A stretch of DNA of 64,000 bases from Kofleriaceae bacterium. GTDB lineage: Bacteria; Myxococcota_A; Polyangia; Haliangiales; Haliangiaceae. The stretch's first letter is position 1. The number at the start of each line of letters is the position of its first letter. Both the position numbers and the translations under genes were made by a program. Below the pieces are notes generated by a model, which saw nothing but the letters and a program-made list of their open reading frames with translations, was not told the origin of the DNA and did no database searches. The DNA lies in assembly GCA_020633495.1 (NCBI GenBank), contig JACKDR010000004.1, positions 186,001-250,000 of the forward strand. Direction: 5' to 3'. This document shows positions 1 to 10,066 of the stretch, one piece after another.

Positions 1-230
1 CGGGGAGCCCGCGACCGGCTGCGCCGGAGCCGCGTCCCCGCGTCCGCCGGCCGGCCAGCCGCCGGCCGCGCGCCATCCCGACCGTCCGCACCGCCCTCTA
101 CGTAGCCTCCGGCGTCGGCGGGCGCGGCGTCGACGGGCGGGGCGCGCCGGCGCGGCCGGCAGACAGCGGCAGCCACGGCGACGTCGATCAGCCGCGCGTC
201 GCGGCACGTCGGCGTCGAGCTCGCCCCGGC

Positions 231-1373
231 TCAGCGGCCGCCGGGGCGGCCGTCGCGGGCGACCTCGTCGGGCTTGACCCGGCCGTCGAGGGCCCGCAGC
301 AGGACCTGCACGGGATCGCCGGGGCGGCCGAGGTGCACCGGGGCGCGGCGCGCGCCGCGCGTGACCGGGCGCGGCGCCTCGAGGCGGTAGGCGCGCAGGT
401 CCCAGGGGTACGCCGGGACCCGGGCCTGCAGCGCGATCTCGAGGTAGCCGGCCTGGCCGGCGTCGCCGATCACGGCCTCGAGCGCGCCGATGTTGGTGTC
501 GGGCGTGACGTGAACGCCGAGGATCGCGGCGTCGCCGCGGGCCGCCGCCAGGGCCTCGACCCGGCGGCCCGGATCGAGGACGACGCCGTCGAGCGACCAG
601 TCGCCGTCGTCCTCGACGGTCAACAGCGAGGTCGGCGGCCAGTCGCGGGACGCCGCGCCGGCCACCGGCCACCGCGAGGTCGCGCCCGCCTCCTCGGCGC
701 GGTGCCGCGCGACCCGGGCGTCGGCGTCGAGGCCGCGCCACCGCGCCACCGCGTCGCTCCACCGCGGATCGCCAGCGCACCGATCGCAGTCCTGGACCGC
801 GGCGCGGGCACGCTCGGTCAGGCGGCTGATCGCGATCGTACCCAGGACCGCGCCCTGGAGCTCGGGCACGACGTGCTTGCACTCGACCACGTACGCCCCC
901 TCGCACAGGCGCCGCACGTACGTCGCCGCGGTGTCGTCGGGGTGAAGGTCGACCGACTGCTCGCGGGTCGATCGCCAGCCGTCGGGCCGCACCGCCTCGA
1001 TCGGCGGCGCCAGCGCCACCGGCCACACCGTGGTCGCCAGCCGCTCGGTGCGCTGCGCCCACGGCAGCGCGTCGACCGCGGCGATCGCGTCGACCGCGAG
1101 CACCGTCAGCTGCAGCTCGGCCTCGGCGGCGACCAGCTCGTCCATGCGCGGGCGCAGCCGGGTGACCTCGGCCGCCAGCACCCCGAACGCCTCCGGCGTG
1201 CGCGGCCCGCGCGCGAAGGTGGCCACCGCCTCCATCAGCTCCTCGCGCTGGTAGGCGGCGCGATCCGCCACCTTGACGGACACCGGATCGTCGCCGCACG
1301 CAGGTGCGGCCGATGCAGCGATGGCGACCAGCGCCACGAGCGCCGTCCGGGACTTCACCCCTGTGGCTAGCAT
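231..1373 (-). CDS. Exported protein with ExbD-like C-terminal domain
   Basis: A 380-residue exported protein of unknown role. Residues 1-26 look like a signal peptide (KSRTALVALVAIAASAAPAC, ending at Cys26), but AAPAC is a weak lipobox, so lipidation is uncertain. The middle is alpha-helical with several Cys. Around residues 260-330 there is a run (WSLDG, then VEALAAARGDAAILGVHVT, then VIGDAGQAGY) laid out like the periplasmic domain of ExbD/TolR proteins; that is inference from pattern, not a firm match. The ATG shares one base with the TGA of the FHA gene upstream (TGATG), so translation is probably coupled and it is the last gene of the five-gene run from 4897. A longer frame upstream of this ATG overlaps the FHA gene and was not used. 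Confidence 0.75.
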   Translation of the reverse strand: MLATGVKSRTALVALVAIAASAAPACGDDPVSVKVADRAAYQREELMEAVATFARGPRTPEAFGVLAAEVTRLRPRMDELVAAEAELQLTVLAVDAIAAVDALPWAQRTERLATTVWPVALAPPIEAVRPDGWRSTREQSVDLHPDDTAATYVRRLCEGAYVVECKHVVPELQGAVLGTIAISRLTERARAAVQDCDRCAGDPRWSDAVARWRGLDADARVARHRAEEAGATSRWPVAGAASRDWPPTSLLTVEDDGDWSLDGVVLDPGRRVEALAAARGDAAILGVHVTPDTNIGALEAVIGDAGQAGYLEIALQARVPAYPWDLRAYRLEAPRPVTRGARRAPVHLGRPGDPVQVLLRALDGRVKPDEVARDGRPGGR

Positions 1374-1897
1374 CAGACCGCCAGCTTGGCGAGCTTGCGG
1401 ACGGTCGGTGGATCCAGGAACACGAACAGCGCGTCCCCGAAGGCGACGTGTGCCCCCGACCACACTGGCGACGGCGTCCCGGGCGTCAACTGCTCGCCGT
1501 TGATCCGGGTCCCGTTGCGTGAATTCTCGTCGACCAGCGAGTACTCGCCGGTGCTGCGGTCGAAGCTGACCGAGCCGTGGACCTTGCTCACCGAGTCGTT
1601 CTCGATGCGGACGTCGCAGCGGCGGCTGCGCCCGATCGTGATGGGCGCGTCGTGGCCGGCCGGCAGCGTGTTGGCGCCCAGCAGCAGGAACGGGTGGTTG
1701 GCCAGCTCGCGGCCGTACTGCTCGATCCACGCCATCGGCTGCGACAGCGTGATGGTGCGGTCGATCGTGGCCTCGACGGACGAACGGTGTTCGGCCGTCT
1801 CCAGGGCGATCAAGATGGGCTTGTGCAACGTGAAGCCCCCCTTGATCTCCTGGAGCAGCTCCCGAAGCGTCTGCGAGCTCGGAGTGTCCGCGATCAT
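1373..1897 (-). CDS. FHA domain protein
   Basis: A 174-residue soluble protein with a C-terminal forkhead-associated domain, which in known members binds phosphothreonine peptides made by Hanks-type kinases. The core motifs are visible: GRS at 89-91, SKVHG around 104-108, and SRNGT at 126-130 followed by RING. The N-terminal 75 residues are helical and match no family I recognise. It sits 16 bases after the CobW gene and overlaps the next gene by one base, so it is co-transcribed in the PaaK-like/zinc-ribbon/CobW run. The partner kinase is not in this operon; candidates within the window are the kinases at 8.2, 38.6 and 49.1 kb. Confidence 0.93.
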   Translation of the reverse strand: MIADTPSSQTLRELLQEIKGGFTLHKPILIALETAEHRSSVEATIDRTITLSQPMAWIEQYGRELANHPFLLLGANTLPAGHDAPITIGRSRRCDVRIENDSVSKVHGSVSFDRSTGEYSLVDENSRNGTRINGEQLTPGTPSPVWSGAHVAFGDALFVFLDPPTVRKLAKLAV

Positions 1898-1913
1898 GCC
1901 GCCCGATCCAGTC

Positions 1914-2945
<1,032 letters not shown>

Positions 2946-2947
2946 CG

Positions 2948-3499
2948 TCACACCCAGAACAGCAGCAGCTCGATCACCGCCGCGGCCAGGCTGTCGCGCC
3001 GCCGGCTCGTGATCGGCTCGGTCAGCGCCGACGCCAGCGACGGCGGCGCGGCCACCGGCCGCGGCGCCGGGGCCGGGGCCGGGGCGCGCATCGCCTCGGG
3101 GCCGCGCCGCTCGATGAAGTCGACCACCGCGGGCAGCTCGCAGGCGTCGAACCACATGCCGTGGGCGCGGCACACGTCGACGACGACGCCGGCGCCGGGC
3201 GCGAACTGGCGCCGGTTCATGATCTCGCGGCACGTCGGGCACGGCACGTACATCGGGCCGGGCTGCTCGGCCCGGGTCGGCCCCGCCGGGAAGCCGCGCC
3301 GGACCTCCTCGTACAGCGCCAGGTCCTCGACGATGGCGTCGAGCACCGCGGTGGTGACGAAGACGCCGTGGCACCCCGGGCACTCGTCGACCGCGACGTG
3401 GCCGACCGCGCGCGCGATCAGCCCGGTGTCGGCGCAGCGCGGGCAGCGCTGGCGCGGGACCTCGGCGACGCGATAGGGACCGTCCACCCGGACGAGCAT
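2948..3499 (-). CDS. Double zinc-ribbon (TFIIB-type) protein
   Basis: A 183-residue protein with two TFIIB-like zinc ribbons of the zf-TFIIB kind. Ribbon one uses C19, C22, C40 and C43 (CPRC and CPGCHGVF). Ribbon two has CPTC at 87-90 and CRAHGMW from 110, where His113 replaces the usual fourth Cys; both end in the typical glycine/aromatic turn. A Pro-Ala linker at about 138-150 leads to a short hydrophobic C-terminus. Such proteins are common in myxobacteria and their function is unknown. It lies 21 bases after the PaaK-like gene and two bases before the CobW GTPase. A metal link between this protein and that GTPase is an attractive inference only. Confidence 0.85.
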   Translation of the reverse strand: MLVRVDGPYRVAEVPRQRCPRCADTGLIARAVGHVAVDECPGCHGVFVTTAVLDAIVEDLALYEEVRRGFPAGPTRAEQPGPMYVPCPTCREIMNRRQFAPGAGVVVDVCRAHGMWFDACELPAVVDFIERRGPEAMRAPAPAPAPRPVAAPPSLASALTEPITSRRRDSLAAAVIELLLFWV

Positions 3500-3520
3500 A
3501 GCTGGTCGGACCGGGCGCGC

Positions 3521-4897
3521 CTACGTGGCCCGGGGCTCGACCACGACCAGCCGGCGCTTGCCGGCCGGCCCCAGCGGGATGTCGTCCACCGCCTCGATCT
3601 CGACCGGCACCCCCGGCAGGTAGCGGCCCAGGTACGCCAGCATCTGGGCGCGGGCGTCGGGGCGGATCTCGCCGTCGGGGACGATCCGCAGGACGACCGT
3701 GTCGTCGGCCCGCTGCACCACCTGGAACTGCTTGGCGGTCTCGGTGATGTAGACGAACAGGATGTTGAAGATCAGGCCGCTCACCGGGTTGCCGGCGCCG
3801 TCGCGCAGGGTCTCGGTGACGCGCCCCTCGATGGGCCCGAGCCGCGACAGCCAGCGGCCGCACGCGCACCGCGACGGCGCGCGCTGCACCGCGCGATCGC
3901 CGTTGAGGTAGCGGATCAGCGGCGACGCCAGGTTGTGCAGATCGGTGACGACGACCTCGCCGGCCTCGCCGGGCGCGGCCGGCCGCGACGAGCCGTCGGG
4001 CTCGCGCACGACGACCTCGAGGATCTGGGTCTCCATCGCCAGGTGCATGCCATCGTGGGCCTCGCACTCGGCCGCCATCAGCATGACCTCGCGCGAGCCG
4101 TAGGTCTCGAACACCGCCGGCCCGAAGGCCTCGGTCAGCGCCTCGCGATCGTGATCGAAGACCCGCTCGGCGCCGCAGATCACCGGGATCGTGCCCCAGG
4201 TGCGGGCGCCGGTGCGCGTCACGTACCGCGCCAGGGTCGCGCCGGCCTGGCTGTACGTCACGATGACCTCGGGCCGGTAGCGGCGGATCTCGTCGACGAC
4301 GTGGGCCAGGTGCTCGTCGCTGCGCGGCGTGCAGTCGATGTAGAGATCGCGCTTGAGCCGGTGGTCGAGCTCGACCTTGGCCCGCTTCCACCGGCTCTTC
4401 GGCGGCGTCACGCCGAAGCCCCAGTAGTGCAGCGCGCGCTGGCCGATGCGGTAGCCGGCCCAGCCGTAGCCGCGCCAGCGGGTCGCGTCGCGCCAGTGCC
4501 GCGACTCGGCGTTGTACGACACCGTGGTGGGCTCGCCGGTCGAGCCGCTCGAGACCTTGTCGATCACCGCGTACGGCGGCGCGTCGGCGCGCCGGGTCTC
4601 CCGCGACGCGCGCAGGGTGTCCTTGTCGAGCAGCGGCAACCGGACCAGATCCTCGGGGCCGCGCAGGTCGTCGGGGCCGAGGCCGGCGCGCTCGAGGACC
4701 TCGCGGTAGTGGCGGGTGTGGTGCCACGCGTGGCGGATCAGCCGGCGCAGGAGCCCGCTCTGGATCGCGTGGAGCTCGTCGCTGCTGGCCCACTGGGTGT
4801 GGTCGAGGTAGCGCTGCAGCGCCACGGTCGGGCGGTTGCGCAGGGCCTCGAACCCGGGGAACAGGACGTCGTGGAGCAGGCGCCCGTAGAGGTCCAT
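3521..4897 (-). CDS. PaaK/CapK-like adenylate-forming enzyme
   Basis: A 458-residue member of the phenylacetate-CoA ligase (PaaK)/CapK family of ATP-dependent adenylate-forming enzymes. The phosphate-binding motif SSGSTGEPT lies at about 115-123, YGSREVM near 265 is the adenine-pocket motif, and LIRYLNGDR precedes the flexible C-terminal domain, which ends in GPAGKRR with the expected lysine. Length is normal. Substrate cannot be read from sequence. Members near polysaccharide genes are often called CapK, and the divergent neighbour looks like a carbohydrate-deacetylase fold, so a surface-polymer role is possible. It heads a five-gene minus-strand run; only 29 bases separate it from the divergent gene at 4927. 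Confidence 0.85.
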   Translation of the reverse strand: MDLYGRLLHDVLFPGFEALRNRPTVALQRYLDHTQWASSDELHAIQSGLLRRLIRHAWHHTRHYREVLERAGLGPDDLRGPEDLVRLPLLDKDTLRASRETRRADAPPYAVIDKVSSGSTGEPTTVSYNAESRHWRDATRWRGYGWAGYRIGQRALHYWGFGVTPPKSRWKRAKVELDHRLKRDLYIDCTPRSDEHLAHVVDEIRRYRPEVIVTYSQAGATLARYVTRTGARTWGTIPVICGAERVFDHDREALTEAFGPAVFETYGSREVMLMAAECEAHDGMHLAMETQILEVVVREPDGSSRPAAPGEAGEVVVTDLHNLASPLIRYLNGDRAVQRAPSRCACGRWLSRLGPIEGRVTETLRDGAGNPVSGLIFNILFVYITETAKQFQVVQRADDTVVLRIVPDGEIRPDARAQMLAYLGRYLPGVPVEIEAVDDIPLGPAGKRRLVVVEPRAT

Positions 4898-4926
4898 GGT
4901 TCGAGTCGTGTAGCATCGGAGGCCCC

Positions 4927-6030
4927 GTGCTGTCCCGCCTCAAGCAGAAGAACCTCCACACCTGGATGCGCGGCTGGGCCCGCCACCTCGCGAGCCGCGC
5001 CACCGCGCCGCGCGTCGCCGGCCCTCGCCACCTGCTGTTCGCGCTGTGCGATCACTACGAGCCGCTGTGGGGCCACGCCGACGACGCCGTCGGGCGCGCG
5101 CGCGTGCAGGCCTGGGTCGACGGCTACCCGCGGATGGCGGACGCCTGGCGCGACGCCGAGGGCCGGCCGCCGCGCCACTCGTGGTTCTTCCCCGGCGAGG
5201 AGTACCGGCCCGAGTTCCTCGACGGCCTCGCGACGCTGGCGCGCGGCGGCTTCGGCGAGGTCGAGGTCCACCTCCACCACGACGGCGACACGCGCGACAG
5301 CCTGCGCACCAAGCTCGACGACACGCTGCGCCTGCTCGGCGACCACGGCCACCTGTCGCGCGACGGCGACGGCGGCTACCGGTGGGCGTTCATCCACGGC
5401 AACTGGTGCCTCGCCAACGGCCGCCCCGATCGCCGCTGGTGCGGCGTCGACGACGAGCTGACGCTGCTGTTCGAGCTCGGCTGCTACGCCGACTACACCT
5501 TCCCGTCGGCGCCCGACCCGTGCCAGTCGGACATGGTCGATCTGATCTACTGGCCCACCGGCGACCTCGAGCGCCGTCGCGCCTACGACGCCGGCGAGCG
5601 CGCCCGGGTCGGCGTCAGCCACGACGACCGCCTGCTCATGATCACCGGCCCGCTGGCGCTGGCCCGCAAGGGCAGCCTCGGGGTCCGGCTCGAGAACGGC
5701 GCGCTCACCGGCGACGATCCGCCGACCCCGGCGCGGGTCCGGACCTGGGTCGACCAGGGCATCCACGTCGCCGGCCGGCCGGAGTGGGTCTTCGTCAAGG
5801 TCCACACCCACGGCGCGCTCGAGAGCACCGCGGCGTCGCTGATCGGCGGCGGCGCCGAGACCATGCACGGGACGCTGGCGCGCGAGTTCGGCGACGGCGA
5901 CCGCTGGCGCCTGCACTACGTCACCGCGCGCGAGATGTTCAACGTCGCCCGCGCCGCGATGGACGGCAAGGGCGGCGAGCCGTCGGCCTGGTACGACTAC
6001 GACGTGCTGCCGCCGCCGGTCGTGGCCTGA
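4927..6030 (+). CDS. Conserved protein, possibly NodB-like deacetylase fold
   Basis: A 367-residue protein with no signal peptide. Motifs such as FALCDHYEPLWG near the start, HSWFFPGEEY, EVEVHLHHDGDT, FIHGNWCLAN and late KVHTHG resemble the strand-end Asp/His patches of NodB-type polysaccharide deacetylases or related glycosidase barrels, but I cannot assign an activity. The start is GTG with a good GGAGG at 4918-4922. It is divergent from the PaaK-like gene with a 29-base gap holding TAGCAT at 4911-4916, so the two promoters must overlap. Its stop lies 7 bases from the convergent lipoprotein gene. Confidence is high that it is a gene and low for function. Confidence 0.7.
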   Translation: MLSRLKQKNLHTWMRGWARHLASRATAPRVAGPRHLLFALCDHYEPLWGHADDAVGRARVQAWVDGYPRMADAWRDAEGRPPRHSWFFPGEEYRPEFLDGLATLARGGFGEVEVHLHHDGDTRDSLRTKLDDTLRLLGDHGHLSRDGDGGYRWAFIHGNWCLANGRPDRRWCGVDDELTLLFELGCYADYTFPSAPDPCQSDMVDLIYWPTGDLERRRAYDAGERARVGVSHDDRLLMITGPLALARKGSLGVRLENGALTGDDPPTPARVRTWVDQGIHVAGRPEWVFVKVHTHGALESTAASLIGGGAETMHGTLAREFGDGDRWRLHYVTAREMFNVARAAMDGKGGEPSAWYDYDVLPPPVVA

Positions 6031-6037
6031 CGCCGCC

Positions 6038-6418
6038 CTAGCCGGGGCAGGTCGCGTCCTGGCCGGCGTCGCGGCTGCAGGCGCTCGGGTCGGGCGCGGG
6101 GCAGTTCTCGACGCACGCGGGGTCGTCCGACGACATGCACGACATCGTGCACCGGGAGAACTCGCCGCTGCAGCGATCGACGGCGCCGGCGTCGGGGCAG
6201 GCGTAGAAGGCGCCGTTCACGCAGCAGCTCAGGTTGGTGCTGCCGCCGCCGCCGCCGCCGCCGCCACCGCCATCGGCGACCGCCGACGCGCTCGGGTCCG
6301 CCGCCGCCGGGGCGGGCGACGACGAGGACGACGACATCGAGGGCAGCGACAGGCCGGCGCAGGCGCTGCCGGTGAGGAGACCAAAGACGACGGCGAAGGA
6401 GATGCGAAGGGAGCTCAT
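6038..6418 (-). CDS. Small Cys-rich lipoprotein
   Basis: A 126-residue predicted lipoprotein of unknown function. The signal peptide ends in LLTGSAC (Cys20); a low-complexity Ser/Ala/Pro stretch and a run of about ten glycines follow, then a Cys-rich domain from about residue 62 with roughly ten cysteines (SCCVNG, YACPDAG, RCSGEFSRCTMSC, CVENC, CSRDAG), probably disulfide-bonded. This pattern of a Gly linker and compact Cys domain is frequent in myxobacterial surface lipoproteins. It ends 7 bases from the convergent gene at 4927-6030. The Gly codons form a CCG-like run at 6240-6270, a likely site for slippage. Confidence 0.75.
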   Translation of the reverse strand: MSSLRISFAVVFGLLTGSACAGLSLPSMSSSSSSPAPAAADPSASAVADGGGGGGGGGGSTNLSCCVNGAFYACPDAGAVDRCSGEFSRCTMSCMSSDDPACVENCPAPDPSACSRDAGQDATCPG

Positions 6419-6606
6419 GGATACTCGCGGGCCACGACGGACGGGCTGCGAGTGGACCGCGGCAGCGGGACGAAACTTCACGCGATCGTGCGCTTTCGAC
6501 CGTGCGTCGCCGGGGTCCGACCGGCCCGAAACGACGAAGAGCGCGAGCCCTCGCGGGCCCGCGCTCCATCGCTGCTGGCGCGGCCAGGCGGCCGGCGCGC
6601 CGCGCG

Positions 6607-7521
6607 CTACGCGGCTTCCTGCACCGGCTCGGGCGTGACCGGGCCGGCGTCGTCCGAGAGGCGGGCGCGCCCGGGCGCGACCGACTTGGCGCGGACGTGG
6701 CGCGGCACGACGTGGACGTCCCACACCAGGCCGACCGCGGCCATCGCGCGGATGATGTAGTAGCTGAGGTCGATCTCCCACCAGAAGAAGCCCTGGTTGG
6801 CCGACCGCTGGTAGTAGTGGTGGTTGTTGTGCCAGCCCTCGCCCATGCAGACGATGGCGAGCAGGAAGCTGTTCTTGCTGTCGTCGGTGGTCTGGTAGCG
6901 GCGGCGGCCCCAGATGTGGGCCAGCGAGTTGATGAAGAACGTGCCGTGCCACAGCAGCGTGGTCGAGACGAAGTAGCCCCAGACCAGCGCCCAGGCGCCG
7001 CCGATGACGCCGATCGCGGTGGCGAAGGCGATGACGATCAGGTTCTCGTACTTGTCGAGGAAGCGCAGCTCCGGGTACTGCGTCAGGTCCTTGATGTTGG
7101 AGAAGTCGGCGGTCTTGTGCCGCTTCACCAGGATCCACAGCATGTGCGACCACAGGAAGCCGCGCTGCCGCGGCGAGTGGATGTCCTCGGGCTGGTCCGA
7201 GTACTTGTGGTGACGGCGGTGGTGCGAGGCCCACCACAGCGGCCCCTTCTGGGTCGCGAAGACGCCGAGCAGGCCGAGCAGGAACTGCACCGGGCGGCTG
7301 GTCTTGTAGGCGCGGTGCGAGAAGTACCGGTGGTAGCCGCCGGTGATCCCGAACATGCGCGCGTAGTAGAAGATCAGCGCGAGGCCGAGGCCGCTCCACG
7401 AGAAGCCGAGCATCGCGACGCCGACGATCGCGGCGACGTGGACGCCCCAGAAGGGCAGGTTCTCGAGCCAGCGGACGCGGTCGAGCTCGCGGTCGTACGT
7501 CGGAACCTTGGAGGACTGCAT
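6607..7521 (-). CDS. Acyl-CoA (delta-9 type) fatty acid desaturase
   Basis: A 304-residue integral-membrane di-iron desaturase that introduces a cis double bond into acyl chains. All three histidine boxes are present: HRYFSH, HHRRHH and HNNHH, with hydrophobic segments before the first box and around the middle of the protein. The order and length fit the bacterial stearoyl-CoA 9-desaturase-like group. The ATG at 7521 has AGGATG 8-13 bases upstream; an in-frame ATG at 7530 is an alternative. It is divergent from the DUF2505 gene, and the shared 135-base gap holds a small palindrome (TCCTG-A-CAGGA at 7619-7629) that could be an operator. It fits the window's fatty-acid theme. Confidence 0.93.
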   Translation of the reverse strand: MQSSKVPTYDRELDRVRWLENLPFWGVHVAAIVGVAMLGFSWSGLGLALIFYYARMFGITGGYHRYFSHRAYKTSRPVQFLLGLLGVFATQKGPLWWASHHRRHHKYSDQPEDIHSPRQRGFLWSHMLWILVKRHKTADFSNIKDLTQYPELRFLDKYENLIVIAFATAIGVIGGAWALVWGYFVSTTLLWHGTFFINSLAHIWGRRRYQTTDDSKNSFLLAIVCMGEGWHNNHHYYQRSANQGFFWWEIDLSYYIIRAMAAVGLVWDVHVVPRHVRAKSVAPGRARLSDDAGPVTPEPVQEAA

Positions 7522-7656
7522 GGCCGACATCCTGCGACAGGCGACGTCAGGCGCCGGACAGCGGCCCGCCACACCTGCGCCAGCGAACCCGCCCGTGACC
7601 CGACGGTCGCTGAAGGATTCCTGACAGGATCGTGACGGTGTAGGCTGCCGGTCGCC

Positions 7657-8166
7657 GTGACCCCCTTCCGCTTCGAGCACGACTTCCGGGCCGCCAGCGC
7701 GGCGGACGTCTTCACCGCGTACTTCGACCCGGAGCACATCGCCGAGCAGGACCGCCGGACCGAGATGGTCCGCCGCGACGTCCTCGAGCTCGAGGACGGG
7801 CCGGACCAGCTCCGCCGTGTGTGCAAGGTGGTACCTCGGCGCCAGCTGCCCGCGATCCTGCGACCCTTCATCCCCGGGGAGCTCGGCTTCGTCGAGCGGC
7901 TGGTCTGGCACAAGGCCGACGACCGGATCGACATGACGATCGAGCCGTCGCTGCTCGGTGGCCGGACCGAGATCATCGCCACCTACGCGCTGGTCCCGGC
8001 GGGGCCCGGCCTGATCCGCCGCGTCTACGAGGGCCACGTGACGGTCGAGATCCGGCTGATCGGGCGCCGCATCGAGGCGGCGATCCTCGACGACCTCGGC
8101 CGGTCCCTGGAGGGCGCCGCCCAGGGGACCCAGGCCTGGCTCGACCACCACCGGCCCACGACGTGA
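7657..8166 (+). CDS. DUF2505 (START-like) protein
   Basis: A 169-residue soluble protein matching the DUF2505 pattern: FRFEHDFRAASAADVF at the N-terminus, a central beta grip, and an amphipathic C-terminal helix (LDDLGRSLEGAAQGTQAWL). The fold is START/SRPBCC-like, which in relatives forms a cavity for a hydrophobic ligand, but the ligand of DUF2505 proteins is unknown. The start is GTG. It is divergent from the desaturase and ends 46 bases before the kinase gene, whose own promoter (TATACT) lies in that gap. Confidence 0.8.
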   Translation: MTPFRFEHDFRAASAADVFTAYFDPEHIAEQDRRTEMVRRDVLELEDGPDQLRRVCKVVPRRQLPAILRPFIPGELGFVERLVWHKADDRIDMTIEPSLLGGRTEIIATYALVPAGPGLIRRVYEGHVTVEIRLIGRRIEAAILDDLGRSLEGAAQGTQAWLDHHRPTT

Positions 8167-8200
8167 CGCAGACTGTGGAGATCCGGGCGGTTGCCCGGGT

Positions 8201-8206
8201 TATACT
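8201..8206 (+). promoter_or_regulatory. -10 element of the kinase gene, probably leaderless
   Basis: TATACT, five of six bases matching the sigma70 -10, ends seven bases before the GTG at 8213. A transcript started at the usual distance would begin at the start codon itself, and no Shine-Dalgarno sequence is present in between. I see no clear -35. Confidence 0.55.
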
Positions 8207-8212
8207 CGTGCG

Positions 8213-10033
8213 GTGAGCATCCCGGCGGCTACGCCGGTGCCCCGAGAGGCCCGAGAGTTCGGCAACTACCAGCTGATCGCGAAGCTCGCGACCGGCGGCA
8301 TGGCCGAGATCTTTCTTGCGCGCCAGTCGGGCGTCGACGGCCCGGCCGGCCTCGTCGTGATCAAGCGGATCCTGCCGCACCTCGCCGACGACGAGCACTT
8401 CGTCGCGATGTTCCGCGACGAGGCGGCGCTGGCGTCGAAGCTCGAGCACGAGCACGTCGGCCGCGTCCACGCGCTGGGCCAGGTGCAGGGCACCTGGTTC
8501 ATCGTCATGGAGTACCTGCACGGCATCGCGCTGTCACGCCTGCTGAGCAAGCTGTCGAAGCAGCGCCAGCGGGTCGACGTCCGGGTCGCCGCGGCGCTGG
8601 TGATCCAGGCGTGTGAGGGCCTGCACCACGCCCACGAGGCGCGCGGCCCCGACGGCAGCCTGCTCAACGTCGTCCACCGCGACGTCTCGCCGCCCAACAT
8701 CTTCCTCACCGCCGACGGCGTCGTGAAGCTGCTCGACTTCGGCATCGCCAAGGCGCGCGGCGCCAGCTCGAAGACCCGCACCGGCACGGTCAAGGGCAAG
8801 AACGCGTACATGTCGCCGGAGCAGATCCTGGGCAAGCCCCTCGATCGGCGCAGCGACGTCTTCGCCCTCGGCGCCGTCCTCTACGAGCTGCTGACGGTCA
8901 AGCGGCTGTTCCATCGCGAGTCCGACTTCCTCACGTTCAAGGCGATCACCGAGGAGCCGATCCCGGACGTCCGCGAGCGCCGCCCCGACCTGCCGCTGGC
9001 GCTGCGCGCGGTGGTGACCCGGTCGCTGGCGCGCGACGTCGGCGCCCGCTTCGACACCGCGCAGGAGATGGCCGACGCGATCCGCGCCGCGGTCGCGACG
9101 CTGGGCGGCCCGGCGTCGTCCGAGGAGATCGCGCGGCTGGTCGCCGCCGAGTTCGCCGAGGAGCTGACCGCCAAGCAGCAGCTCTTCGAGCAGGCCGCCG
9201 CCGCCGCGATCGACGCCGACTCCAGCGTCGTCCCCAACCTGGCGGCGTCGTCGGGGCAGCACCTCGCGGTCGCGCCGACCGTCGTCGACCGGCCGCCGCG
9301 CCAGCACACCACCGACCTGCCGGCGGTGCGCGGCGAGCTCGCCGCGCCGCCGCGCCGGGCCGGGCCGCCGCCGATCCCGGGCTCGACCCCGCCGCCGGTG
9401 CCGGGGCTGGGGCCGCCGCCGATGCCGGCGGCGATGCCGAGCGTGCGCGTCGACTCCACCGTGGGTCCGTTGCCCGGTCCGGGCGCCGGACCCGTCCCGG
9501 GCGTCGGCCCGGCGACGCCGGGCCCGATGCCGCACCCCGCGCTGCTGATCGCGCCGCTGACCGCCGAGACCGCGATCCCCACCGACATCAACACCGACCT
9601 GCTCGGCGCCCGCCGCCGTGGCTTCGTGATCAAGGCGGTGGTGGCGCTGGGCCTGGGCGCGGCGATCACGCTGGCCCTCGTGCTCGGCGGCGGCGGCGGC
9701 AAGCACGGCGACACGCCGGTGGCGGCGGCGACCCCGCCCGACGCCGGCGTCGTCGCCATCGACGCCGCGCCGGTCGTCGACGCCGATCCCAGCGGCCTGT
9801 CGCGCGACGACATCGCCGCGATCTCCAAGTTCGGCTACTTCAGCATCGACGCCGACGCGCCGACGACGATCCACATCGACGGCGTCAAGATCGGCGACAC
9901 GCCGCTGCGCCGGGTCGCGCTGTCGCCGGGGCCCCACAAGGTCAAGGCGGTGGGCCCCAAGCGCAAGGAGAAGCGCATCGACGTGACCATCTACGGCGGC
10001 CAGGACACCGACTGGGGCACGATCTCCTGGTGA
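8213..10033 (+). CDS. Membrane Ser/Thr protein kinase with PEGA domain
   Basis: A 606-residue Hanks-type kinase. The catalytic domain runs from about 17 to 300: glycine loop LATGGMAE, VVIK with Lys51, Glu70, HRDVSPPN (H155-D157), DFGIAK (D175), and MSPEQ. A Pro-rich disordered segment (about 340-460) leads to one membrane helix near 475-495 (AVVALGLGAAITLALVL), placing the kinase in the cytoplasm and the C-terminal PEGA-like domain (about 540-606; IHIDGVKIGDTPLR) outside. PEGA domains are thought to bind envelope components. The start is GTG with no ribosome-binding site, behind TATACT. The HRDVSPPN form is typical of myxobacterial kinases. Confidence 0.93.
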   Translation: MSIPAATPVPREAREFGNYQLIAKLATGGMAEIFLARQSGVDGPAGLVVIKRILPHLADDEHFVAMFRDEAALASKLEHEHVGRVHALGQVQGTWFIVMEYLHGIALSRLLSKLSKQRQRVDVRVAAALVIQACEGLHHAHEARGPDGSLLNVVHRDVSPPNIFLTADGVVKLLDFGIAKARGASSKTRTGTVKGKNAYMSPEQILGKPLDRRSDVFALGAVLYELLTVKRLFHRESDFLTFKAITEEPIPDVRERRPDLPLALRAVVTRSLARDVGARFDTAQEMADAIRAAVATLGGPASSEEIARLVAAEFAEELTAKQQLFEQAAAAAIDADSSVVPNLAASSGQHLAVAPTVVDRPPRQHTTDLPAVRGELAAPPRRAGPPPIPGSTPPPVPGLGPPPMPAAMPSVRVDSTVGPLPGPGAGPVPGVGPATPGPMPHPALLIAPLTAETAIPTDINTDLLGARRRGFVIKAVVALGLGAAITLALVLGGGGGKHGDTPVAAATPPDAGVVAIDAAPVVDADPSGLSRDDIAAISKFGYFSIDADAPTTIHIDGVKIGDTPLRRVALSPGPHKVKAVGPKRKEKRIDVTIYGGQDTDWGTISW

Positions 10034-10066
10034 CCCGCCGGGCCGCCGTGACGCGGTGACGTAGCC

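Noticed and set aside
333..1370. Long plus-strand frame of 345 codons
   Set aside because: It is antisense to the exported ExbD-like gene, Arg/Ala-rich with no domain; an artefact of high GC.
6240..6270. Poly-glycine codon run as a possible frameshift site
   Set aside because: The frame is intact on both sides and the Gly linker fits the lipoprotein architecture.
7619..7629. TCCTG-A-CAGGA palindrome between desaturase and DUF2505 genes as a proven operator
   Set aside because: The arms are only 5 bp and match no regulator I know; mentioned only with the desaturase.
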